A stretch of DNA of 28,874 nucleotides from Diplocarpon mali (Eukaryota > Ascomycota > Leotiomycetes > Helotiales > Drepanopezizaceae). The notes beneath the pieces were generated by a model that saw only the letters and a list, made by a program, of their open reading frames with translations, did no database searches and had not been told where the DNA came from. The translations under genes were made by a program, and so were the position numbers. The stretch covers positions 1 through 28,874 of the forward strand of contig JAENRP010000453.1 in NCBI GenBank assembly GCA_024741835.1. Direction: 5' to 3'. This document shows, in pieces, positions 21,331 through 28,874 of the stretch (within the stretch, counting starts at the first letter, position 1; each line of letters opens with the position of its first letter).

Positions 21331-21664
21331 CGAGCTTTTAACTTGCGGGCCTGGCCTAGGAGTCGCGTTACTAAAGGAGGAAAAGGAGTTTTTATTATTT
21401 TTATTCGTTTACTACCTTACCTTCCTCCTTCCCCTTCTCCTTCTATATATATTTCTTTAAAATCCATTCGCAAGCTTAACCTATGAGTTAAAAAAAAAAA
21501 AAAAAAAAAAACCCTCTTTCCTCTTCCTACCTTTATAACTTTAAGTACTAACCTTACTTGCACTTATTGTTTTTATAAATAGGAATTGGTATTCTCGACC
21601 TACAAGAGTCTTATATTCTTTGCTAATAGTAGCAGGGGCCGCTACTTAAGTTAATTAGGGCATA
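21331..21664 (+). other. Gypsy-2 3' tail: palindromes, A22 run, purine tract
   Basis: This untranslated tail contains palindromes at 21340-21364 and 21465-21489; the second is followed at once by 22 uninterrupted A residues (21490-21511). GTTAATTAGGGCATATA directly before the 3' LTR repeats GTTAGTTAGGGCATATA at 21245-21261, so the polypurine-type junction sequence is present twice, 400 bp apart. Confidence 0.55.
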
Positions 21665-21911
21665 TATAAAGACCTAGAAGTAGAGGATCTTATAATATAG
21701 GTTATATAATCGGATAAGGATTAAGAAAAGGGTATAAATAGGACTACTATTATACTTAAAGATAGCGCGTAATGCTAACTACCTATTCTACCTCTAACTA
21801 ATGAATTGTCTTAGTTCTTGTCTTTAGAGAGCCCGCTTATGGTGCTTCCTCCCTCTTTGTCTTTAGTCTTCCCTTAGGCCTATTCTTGTGTTGTTCCTAC
21901 TCCCTCTTATA
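21665..21911 (+). repeat. Gypsy-2 3' LTR (247 bp)
   Basis: It has the same length and order as 18973-19219, begins TATAAAGACC and ends CCCTCTTATA, with the TATA box at 21733-21740. Some sites are more RIP-mutated than in the 5' LTR and others less (CTTGTGTTGTTCC against CTTATATTATTCC), so the two copies were mutated independently after insertion. Confidence 0.9.
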
Positions 21912-21988
21912 GCATATGGTACAGCTGTGTAAGATGACCTTAGGAACAAGGGCAGCTTGCCTCCTATATAGGAATCTGCGTACCAACA
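21912..21988 (-). repeat. Copia-2 5' LTR, last 73 bp, after duplicated GCAT
   Basis: GCAT at 21912-21915 is the gypsy-2 target duplication. From 21916 the sequence continues the LTR exactly where 18972 left it and ends TACCAACA at 21988, retaining an unmutated CA terminus. It aligns with 11273-11345 (73 bp). AGTTT at 21989-21993 is the right target duplication of copia-2. Confidence 0.92.
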
Positions 21989-22143
21989 AGTTTGCTTATT
22001 TTAAAAGAGAACTAGTCTCTTATACCAGAGTTTAAATAAGATTTCTTTAATAATAAAGAAGGGAATTGGTTATTTATAATTAAGCCTACCTTATAATTCG
22101 CTTCTTAGCTTAAAGATATAATAAGTGCTAAATTACGTAATTT

Positions 22144-22175
22144 GACTTGCGGTCTTAAACTAAAACTTAGAAGTA
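22144..22175. repeat. Expanded palindrome in gene 1
   Basis: The left arm GACTTGCGGTC is normal but the centre is about 7 bp longer than in all other copies, and the right arm ACTTAGAAGTA is degenerate. It is still in the common reading frame (Thr-Cys-Gly-Leu-Lys-Leu). Confidence 0.55.
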
Positions 22176-23525
22176 AGAATTTTAAAACTAGACCTAACCT
22201 ACCTTTTGCTAAAATGATTTTAGAAACTGCTATCGAGTAAACTGCTTAAACGCTTAATGTAGCCTCTTTAGAATTTTCAGAATCTTTAAAGGACTCTCCT
22301 TTAGTTAAACGACCTATTTTAACTTAACCTTAAAGAAGGATAGATCGTTTAATAGCCACTTTAACTAACTTGCAATTTAAAACTAAAGGATTGCGCGCCT
22401 ATTTAAACTCCTTTTTTAATAACTTAAAGAGCTAGTTCTTAATTTCTATATATTTATATATAACTACTTTAAAAATAATAATATAAGGGAAGACCCTATT
22501 CCTATTGCTTTAAAGATAATTAAAAGAGCCGTTAGATAGATTTAATAGCTTACCTTAAACAAATTCGCCCTTATAGATATTATTTAATTCTTTAATAATT
22601 ATAAAAATTAAGAACCTAATCTCTTAGATATTAAGCGAGACTATTTTATCTTACAAGAAAGAGAACGCAAAGAGGAATCTATTAATTAGAATATTTGTAA
22701 TTATAGCAATATGCTGCAATTAGTTATTCTTAACCTTAAGCTTAAAGAAAGATATAATATTTAAATATCCTTTATAATAAAAACTCGCTTTCGATAGTAT
22801 CTTCTTAATATAAGAATCAAAAGGAGAAGACTTTGCGACCTTTATATTTGCTCTCTTTCAATTTACTATAGTCTTAATAATAAAGGATTTAATATTAATA
22901 AAGTTATGAAATACCTTAAACTTCTTTATATAGCAAAAGATACTGATCTTTTTCTAATCTACTTTAATTAATTCTTTATCTCTTTAAAGATACGCAAGTC
23001 TAACCTATTAATAATAGAGGTATTATTAGGTATTGCAAAATTTAGGGCTGATCTTAAAGCCTTAAAGGCATTAAAGCCAATTGAATAGAACAATTCTTTC
23101 TTTTTAATATTATTAAGTAATAAATAGTAAAAGGAAATAGAAGAAGAAGGGTTAATTATAATACTTAAACCCTTTAGATGCCGCTTCTTAACCGATAATT
23201 TTACTACTAATAATAGTACTTTTATAAGTATATTCCTTTCTATTATATAATAAGAAATAGAAATATATCTTTATCATTTCTAACCTATAGATAACGCAAC
23301 CTTTATACCTTTTTGCTTTTTCTATAATATAATATTTAGTCTTATTTAATAAGTCCTTCAAATGTACTATAGACTCTATATCTCAGCTATAATAGCGAAA
23401 AGTAAAGAAGCCTATTAGTTTATCGCTTACCTTAAACCTCTTTAATTAATTGGCCTTAGTCTTTATAGTTAGATTATTTTAATAAAAAGAGATATAAGTA
23501 CTATTAATAAAGAAAATCCGATTAT

Positions 23526-23550
23526 TACTTATAGTCCTAGCCTACGAGTC
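23526..23550. repeat. 25-bp palindrome in gene 1, middle copy
   Basis: It reads Thr-Tyr-Ser-Pro-Ser-Leu-Arg-Val in frame; the right arm GCCTACGAGTC is well kept. Confidence 0.8.
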
Positions 23551-24410
23551 AATTTTATTAGTAAGCGAGTCTTAGATTATTAGATCCTACCAATCGGATA
23601 AGGACCTGCTTTAGGAAGCTTTAATAGGTAGATCGGCTCTTAGTCAAATATAAAACTTACTCTATTTATAAAGAAGATAAGTCGATAGACTTTTTAAGCA
23701 CTTAGTTCAAAATCTTAACTAGCTTAAATAGCTGTAGAAATAAAGTAAAAAGAGATCTTGCGGCCTATTACTAATAATAGCAATCTAATTATAATAATAA
23801 TAAAACAAGGGCACCTTTTTAAAATGCTTTTAAAAGAACCTTATAAAACTAGTAGTTCTATAGCCTTTTGCAATAACTATATAGCTATTTATAATAATAA
23901 TACTTTAGAAAATAATACTCAAATCTCTAATTTTATCTTTTTAATCTTTGCTTTAAATTAACCTTTAGTACCTTAATAGATTAATATAAGTAGAACTATT
24001 ATACCTTTTAAAGTAGCTTTTCATCTTAAGAACTATAGTAGCCTTTTTAAAGCTATTATTAGTTAGCGCTTTTAAATAGATCCCTTAGTTATAATCGAAG
24101 TATAGGAGTTATTCCTTCTTAATAAGGATAAATTGAAAATCTACCTTATAAAATATAATTAAAAACTCTTTAATACCCTTATTAATACTTAAACGAATGT
24201 TATAAATACTAAGTCGCTTCTTTATAAACTTAAGTTTTAAGGATAATGCGATAAAGTAAATACTATTTAAAAGCCTAATATACTAATTGATAAAGGCATT
24301 ATTATAAGAAAGTTCGGAAAAGAGACGAACTAAGACGTTAGTATAGTATTAGACCCTTATTTGAGAACCAATTCCCTATTTTTACCTTTAAGCTTAGAAA
24401 TGCTAAAACT

Positions 24411-24435
24411 AACTTGCGAGCCCGGCTTGCGAGTA
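24411..24435. repeat. 25-bp palindrome in gene 1, C-terminal copy
   Basis: One of the best preserved copies: AACTTGCGAGC-CCG-GCTTGCGAGTA has near-perfect arms and reads Thr-Cys-Glu-Pro-Gly-Leu-Arg-Val. Confidence 0.85.
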
Positions 24436-24684
24436 AGGTTAGACTCAGCTGGCTTAAGCCTATAAGATAGTTCGGATAAACCTCGGTTATCAAATCTAAG
24501 GGTATTAATAAAAGATCCTTTAAAAGAGGTCCTTAAAGCTGAGAAATCGCTAAGAAGTAAGAGCTAATATAAAAGAAGAAGACTTTAAAGTCATAATAAA
24601 ACTGATAATTAAATTGAACGATCTAAAGAACCGAGTCTACTCCCTTTTAAAAACCATTTAGAGAAATTGCAAATTAGAAGTTGA

Positions 24685-25142
24685 ATTTTTAAGATTATCT
24701 ACTTTCTATATACCTATACCTCTTTATTCTTAACCTATTATTCTATTTTATATATATTCTTTATTTACTTTACTCTTTATATAATTTATTCTTTAATTAT
24801 TCCCTCTATATATAGCTTTCTAACGCTTACCTTTAAAATATCGTCTTTACCTTTAACAATTATCATTTACCAATTGTAGGTCCTTATATGCGTTATACCC
24901 TACTTTTGTTCCTACTTTTAGCCTCTTTATGCCTACTTTTCCTTTGCGCACTAGTATAATTCTAAACTCTATAAATAAGCCTCTCTCCTTCCTTGCACTA
25001 CGATTTTACTTTCTTTAGTTTTTCTATAGCCCTACTAGACCCTAGTACTAGCACTAGCAATACTACTACTACTATATTCTATTATCAATTCTTTCTTAAT
25101 ATAAGCTTACTATCTTATTAATCTTTTTTAAATAAGCTTCTA
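24685..25142 (+). promoter_or_regulatory. Intergenic region, likely gene 2 promoter
   Basis: The 458 bp hold no frame. CTCTATAAATAAGCC near 24967-24981 is a good TATA box, followed by a CT-rich stretch (CTCTCTCCTTCC) and then the first ATG at 25143, about 170 bp downstream; this is a normal fungal promoter layout. Three CCTACTTTT/CCTACTTTTAGCC-like repeats lie at 24900-24945. The left part is AT-rich and might include the gene 1 terminator. Confidence 0.45.
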
Positions 25143-26065
25143 TGAGTTCTATCATCCTATCCTTATTAAATAATTCATTATAGCACTACTAAGCTTAAGC
25201 AAGAAGGCTATACTTAAGAAAAATATATCAGTTGTTACCTTAAGTAGTAAGTCAATAAATACCGCTAGCAATAAACTAATGCTAAAGGGTAGCTTTTTAT
25301 AAGATAGAAAAGCTTTAAGATCATTAGAAGATATTATAACTACCTATAGAACGTTAGGTAAAACGGAGCAATAAGTATTCCTAAATTCGTCTATTGAAGT
25401 ATTGAACTATAGAATTTCTACTATTAAAGAAGGATTTTTAAAGTTCGACGATTTTCTTAAGAAAGAGCTTAAGACTAAGGGAATTGATTGGGAAAAGTTT
25501 CTATAAGAATATTAAAGGTATATTAATTTAATTGATTTATTTTAAAGAATCGAAATAAGAAAAATAAGTGTATAAAAAGACTTATGCAATTTATAAATAG
25601 AATATGTAGAACGCTCTTTTAAAGCCACTTTATAAATGATATTACTATTAAAAATGCTCTATAAGGATTTGGCAAGATTTTTAAGACGTACTAACCTACA
25701 GTAAGAGCGATATAGGTATTAAATCATTTCATTATATAAGAAGGAATGAAAAAGCTATAGGGAAATAACGTTAGAAGTAGAAAATTTATAGGGTTCTTAA
25801 GTATTATTATATACTCTACTAGTTAAACTATAAAAGACGATCCTTTATAATATAATAATTTTACACTTCTTCATCAGACTATTTTAAATACCCTTAGCTT
25901 ATAATAGTTATAATATAGTCTACTTATAGTAAGGGAGAAGATAATCTATCTAGCTAAGTATATTATAAACTACTTTAATAATAAGATAGAAAAATAGGAG
26001 TTTATTATACCTATCGCTTAGAAAATGCTGCTACCCTTAGCGGATTCAACTAACGAGCCAGATTT

Positions 26066-26090
26066 GACTCGTAGGCCTAGCCTATAAGTA
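26066..26090. repeat. 25-bp palindrome in gene 2, copy 1
   Basis: It reads Thr-Arg-Arg-Pro-Ser-Leu-stop-Val in the gene 2 frame and keeps the left arm GACTCG and the centre GGCCTAGCC. Confidence 0.8.
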
Positions 26091-26242
26091 GAAGCTCTAT
26101 ATAATAAAGATTCCTTTAAGTATAAGTTGCCTATAACACCTTATATATAAATAATAGACTACCTTAACCGCTAATTATCTAAGTTAAACGACTTTGATTC
26201 CCTATCTTTTAAAATCCCTTAAATACTTATAATAATAAAATC

Positions 26243-26267
26243 GACTCGCGAGCCTAGCCTATAGGTC
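26243..26267. repeat. 25-bp palindrome in gene 2, copy 2
   Basis: Left arm GACTCGCGAGCC is nearly unmutated; the right arm GCCTATAGGTC has lost pairing. In-frame reading is Thr-Arg-Glu-Pro-Ser-Leu. Confidence 0.8.
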
Positions 26268-27472
26268 GATATATATAATATTATTAACTCAAATAGTAAT
26301 TTATTTAATAAAGATAATAGTATAACCATTAACGTATTGGAAATTTTTAATAATAGTAAGAAAGATATATCTGACCTTATATAGACTTTTCCTAAAGACC
26401 TATAAAAGTTTATACTAGAATTTTATAAGTCCATAATAAAGCGTTTGAAAAGGGAAGACTAAGAAGAAGTTTTATTAGCGTAAGAAGGGATAGCAAGAGC
26501 TATTAAATAGATTATAAAGCTTTAAGAAAATGGATTTTCTATTAATAATATTATATAGTTTTTTATTAAGTATAAAAAGCTAAAGGGTGATTACTATATT
26601 CTTAAAGAAAAATCAGACAATAGTACGATAATTATTTTTATAGAGTATTATAAAGTCCCCTTTAATATTAAGATAATACTATAGTATAGTAATAGATTCA
26701 GAATTATAGTAACGCTAGAAATGAAGATACGATTAAGCAGATTTATAATAGGAATGTTTAAAGACTTCAATTTCGAAAAATTTTATACTCTTTATAAATG
26801 ATAATATATATAATATTATAGATTGGTAATAGCGTCTCTAACTAATGAATAAGTCTCCTTTAATATATATAAATTCTATACTATACTTAACCTAACTTTA
26901 TTCTTATTGCATCTTAGAAATTATATAATTGTAGCCGCTAATAGCAAAATGGCTAATTAGATTAAGAAAGATATATCATTAGGTTTTGCGAAATTTAATA
27001 TAGCACTTAAGGCTTTAAAATTGTTTTATAATATCTCCTAGACCCTTGCTTAATATAAGTCTATACTAACCTTAAACAACTTTATATTACTTTATAGCAA
27101 AAGCTTTTTAAATATACCTAAACTATTTAATTGCGCATTCTTAAGTATAATGCGTATATAAGGCTATAGTATTCGTAAGAAGAGTTCGTTTATAACCTTA
27201 GTATAAAAAGAGGTAGAAATATATAGATACTATTTCCGTACCTTAGATAAGAAATCATCGCCACCTTTTGCCTTCCTTTATAATATAACTTATAGCTTAA
27301 TATAATAGATATTAAGGATATATTATAGATTATATCTTAGTGCTCTATTAACTTATTATAATTCTTTATATAAGCTAATAGCTTATCTTAAGCCTATATA
27401 ATTTATAAGGATTGACTACTATTTAAAAGTTATTACTATTAAAATTAATACTAATATAAGGTTTGTAAAATC

Positions 27473-27497
27473 GACTCCTAGGCCTAGCTTATAGGTC
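27473..27497. repeat. 25-bp palindrome in gene 2, copy 3
   Basis: Left arm GACTCCTAGGC is of the CCTAGG type rather than the CGCAGG type. In-frame reading is Thr-Pro-Arg-Pro-Ser-Leu. Confidence 0.8.
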
Positions 27498-28294
27498 AGC
27501 TCCCTTAATAGTAGAACTATTAATTATTATATAACTCCTATAGTAAAATAATCTATTAGAGAATTTGCAGTTTAGGAAAAATCATATAAATTATTAAGTC
27601 TTATACTCTACTATCTTAAGAATGCTTAATAGGTCTTACTTAATCTAGTATAGAGCGCAGCATAGTAGAAAGAACTAAATACTAAGGATAGAATACTATT
27701 AAAGGAGTATATTTCTAATAAGACCGCTCTATTTTCTATATTTATAAGATAAGGTACTTTTATAGACTTGGACTTTGATAGAAAGCCTAGAAAAGGAGGT
27801 TTTCTAACTATTAGCAATATTTATATAGAAGTTGTTAGTAATAATTCACTTAAGAATAGCACTAACTTAAAAGATTTTCTTATCGACTTACTTAATGTAA
27901 AGAGATTAAGTATAGCAAGCTAGGGCGTAGTAGGAGAATCTTCTATAAAGTTCCATATAACCCTTAGTATAACGAAAGGTGGTCTATTATCAGAGGCCCT
28001 TATAGGTAGAAGATTATAGAATAACTTATTAGTAGTAATGATAGTAAAGGAATTGTTTTTTAAAGATATGATATAATTAATAATATATTTAAAGAGATAT
28101 GAGTAAGAACTCTTTAAAGATTTTTCAAATATATAGAAGATGATTTAACAATTAGAACTATAGCTATATAGAGATAAATTATAAACTAAGACGAAAGGCA
28201 ATAATAACGATATTAAGGCTGATAATATAATTGATAAGACGATACTTCTTGAGAAGTATAGTATTAAGAAACCCTATGCTATAACCCTTAATAC

Positions 28295-28319
28295 AACTCC
28301 TAGGCCCGGCCTATAACTT
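28295..28319. repeat. 25-bp palindrome in gene 2, copy 4
   Basis: AACTCCTAGGCCCGGCCTAT... reads Thr-Pro-Arg-Pro-Gly-Leu in frame. The centre CCCGGCC is one of the few without the TA dinucleotide. Confidence 0.8.
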
Positions 28320-28460
28320 GATTTGACTAAGGGTAAAGAGAAGGAGGTATTATCTATTAAATTACCTATTGCCTTCCCCTTTGCCGCTAACGAATCTTTA
28401 AAGGACGATAATAATAATAAAGATAAAGATAATAATAATGCTATAATATAAGTTTCTCTC

Positions 28461-28874
28461 TGTTGAATATAGAATCATAGCTATACTAGCTAAGTAGGAA
28501 TAGCTAAGGTGGAGTAGCTATACTAGCTAAGTTGGATTAGAAATCATAGCTATACTAAATTTAGCTATGAACTCTATATCCTAGCTATGAGTCATAGTTC
28601 TATATTTAGCTATGATTTATAGTACTAAGTTTAGCTAAAACTATATTACAAATCAAAGGATTACGTATTGCATTACGTATACCTATATTGATTTATAATC
28701 TAGTATAATTCCAATATACTAGAAGGTTCTAGAAGCTTAAGATATTTTGTATATATAGATGGCTTTGCTCCTGTAGTTAGGAATCAAGCCTCCTAAGTCT
28801 CTAAGTTCTTCAACTACTACTATTACTTACTACTCAATACTACCTTATACTCTCTTTACCATATCGGCCAGCCC
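28461..28874 (+). repeat. Candidate LTR start, running off the window
   Basis: TGTTGAATATAG at 28461 is a canonical LTR-type start with TG intact, placed just after the end of gene 2. It is followed by an AGCTA-rich repeat region and then a TATA-like GTATATATAGATGG at 28750-28763, which would suit LTR promoter layout. From about 28740 the sequence has more CA and TG than the rest of the window (GGCTTTGCTCC, GGAATCAAGCC), suggesting less RIP. The other LTR would lie outside the window, so this is unproven. It could instead be a gene promoter. Confidence 0.4.
28472..28636. repeat. TAGCTAT/AGCTA hairpin cluster
   Basis: Repeated TAGCTATACTAGCTAAG occurs near 28478 and 28515, then ATCATAGCTATAC...TTTAGCTATGA, and further TAGCTATGA copies near 28562, 28582 and 28607 in both orientations, so many short stems can form. 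Downstream, ATTACGTAT is directly repeated near 28660-28681 and TCTAGTATA...TATACTAGA forms a 9-bp stem near 28697-28722. Confidence 0.6.

Larger units (their letters stand above)
18973..21911 (+). mobile_element. Gypsy-2: gag-only LTR element nested in copia-2 LTR
   Basis: This is a 2939-bp element with two 247-bp LTRs, a primer-site region, a single gag-type frame and a 3' tail, and no protease, RT or integrase. It is flanked by GCAT at 18969-18972 and 21912-21915, a 4-bp duplication. It would depend on enzymes from a relative such as gypsy-1, whose gag it shares. In layout it matches terminal-repeat elements with a GAG domain (TR-GAG). The 4-bp duplication is one shorter than the usual 5 bp. 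Confidence 0.88.
11047..21988 (-). mobile_element. Copia-2: full-length Ty1/copia element with nested insertion
   Basis: Two 299-bp LTRs bound this element. The left is 11047-11345; the right is 18747-18972 plus 21916-21988, split by gypsy-2. Without the nested 2943 bp (gypsy-2 plus the duplicated GCAT) it measures 7999 bp, with a 7401-bp interior. Gag-pol is on the minus strand, so the right LTR is the 5' LTR. Perfect AGTTT duplications flank it. It carries no 25-bp palindrome, unlike every other large unit here. About 1.7 kb between the end of pol and the left LTR is unusually long and holds a possible opposite-strand gene. Confidence 0.9.
21989..24684 (+). pseudogene. Gene 1, 3' part: unrecognised protein family
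   Basis: The frame resumes at the AGTTT duplication exactly in register with the part before copia-2 and runs to a TGA at 24682-24684; together about 1,120 codons. One frame change lies near the T-run at 22411. The region about 22430-22660 (NFYIFIYNYF..., IDIIQFFNNYKN, DYFILQERE) and the region about 23240-23470 (EIEIYLYHFQPIDN, QMYYRLYISAIIA, FIAYLKPLQ) match gene 2. The last third is rich in Ser, Thr, Asn and basic residues and probably disordered. Palindromes at 22144-22175, 23526-23550 and 24411-24435 are read in frame. No known domain was recognised. Confidence 0.65.
25143..28451 (+). pseudogene. Gene 2: paralogue of gene 1, unrecognised family
   Basis: The likely start is ATG 25143 (MSSIILSLLNNSL). 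After an early frame change the gene 1-like N-terminal domain follows (FLQDRKALRSLED, FDDFLKKELKTKGIDWEKFL, about 25285-25510). Another change near 25880 leads to the long frame that includes IIQFFIKYKKLKGDYYILKE (about 26550-26610), DISLGFAKFNIALKAL (26975-27020), KEVEIYRYYFRTLDK and RIYYRLYLSALLT (27210-27345). The C terminus is Asn/Asp/Lys-rich and ends at TAA 28449-28451, or TGA 28464. Four palindromes, at 26066, 26243, 27473 and 28295, are read in the same frame as those in gene 1. Length about 1,100 codons. Function unknown. Confidence 0.65.

Noticed and set aside
21490..21511. Poly(A) tail of a LINE or SINE
   Set aside because: It lies inside an LTR-bounded element, and no LINE endonuclease or RT was found nearby.
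10352..24684. Starship captain (DUF3435 tyrosine recombinase) or telomere-linked RecQ helicase
   Set aside because: No R-H-R-Y recombinase residues and no DEAH/helicase motifs could be recognised in gene 1 or gene 2.
27626..27817. 63-residue minus-strand open frame
   Set aside because: Antisense to the gene 2 frame, which is supported by its similarity to gene 1.
1..28874. tRNA or rRNA genes
   Set aside because: No tRNA box A/B pair or rRNA core sequence was recognised by eye; a covariance search would be decisive.

Overview
This window is the left end of a chromosome from a filamentous fungus, most likely an ascomycete of the Pezizomycotina. It opens with an 18-copy CCCTAA telomere array, and the other 28.7 kb hold no intact protein gene that I can find. 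The DNA is very AT-rich and full of TA dinucleotides. Its degraded reading frames are interrupted almost only by TAA and TAG, usually where a Gln codon would fit. Paired LTRs differ almost only by C/T and G/A transitions, mostly CpA to TpA or TpG to TpA, while CpG survives. This is the signature of repeat-induced point mutation (RIP).

Layout, left to right. (1) Telomere, 1-112. (2) Copia-1A (-), 113-2469: a Ty1/copia element with its 5' LTR, a half-tRNA-type primer site, gag and the start of pol, cut off by the telomere inside an array of 25-bp palindromes. (3) Copia-1B (+), 2470-3648: the RNase H end and 3' LTR of a second copy of the same family, inverted relative to 1A. (4) Gypsy-1 (+), 3649 to about 9990: a Ty3/gypsy body with gag, protease, RT, RNase H and integrase, and no recognised LTR. 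(5) Gene 1 (+), 10352-24684: a large unrecognised gene split by an insertion. (6) Copia-2 (-), 11047-21988: a second copia family that carries a nested element in its right LTR. (7) Gypsy-2 (+), 18973-21911: a gag-only LTR element. (8) Gene 2 (+), 25143-28451: a paralogue of gene 1 with its own promoter-like upstream region. (9) A candidate, less mutated LTR from 28461 to the window end.

The nesting can be resolved to the base. Copia-2 is flanked by 5-bp AGTTT duplications, and removing it rejoins the gene 1 frame. Gypsy-2 is flanked by 4-bp GCAT, and removing it turns the right copia-2 LTR into 299 bp, the same length as the left one. The inferred order is gene 1, then copia-2, then gypsy-2; and separately gypsy-1, then copia-1B, then copia-1A, then breakage and telomere addition.

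The most unusual feature is a dispersed 25-bp palindrome with arms close to GACTCGCAGGC/GCCTGCGAGTC around a 3-nt centre. There are at least 23 full-length copies plus one cut by the telomere. They lie in copia-1, gypsy-1, gypsy-2 and both unknown genes, but not in copia-2. Copies inside reading frames nearly all use one frame, reading roughly Thr-Arg-Arg-Pro-Ser-Leu-Arg-Val. This resembles the in-frame palindromic elements of Rickettsia, here in a fungal subtelomere. All protein statements come from reading through RIP-type stops by eye and are inference at the residue level.
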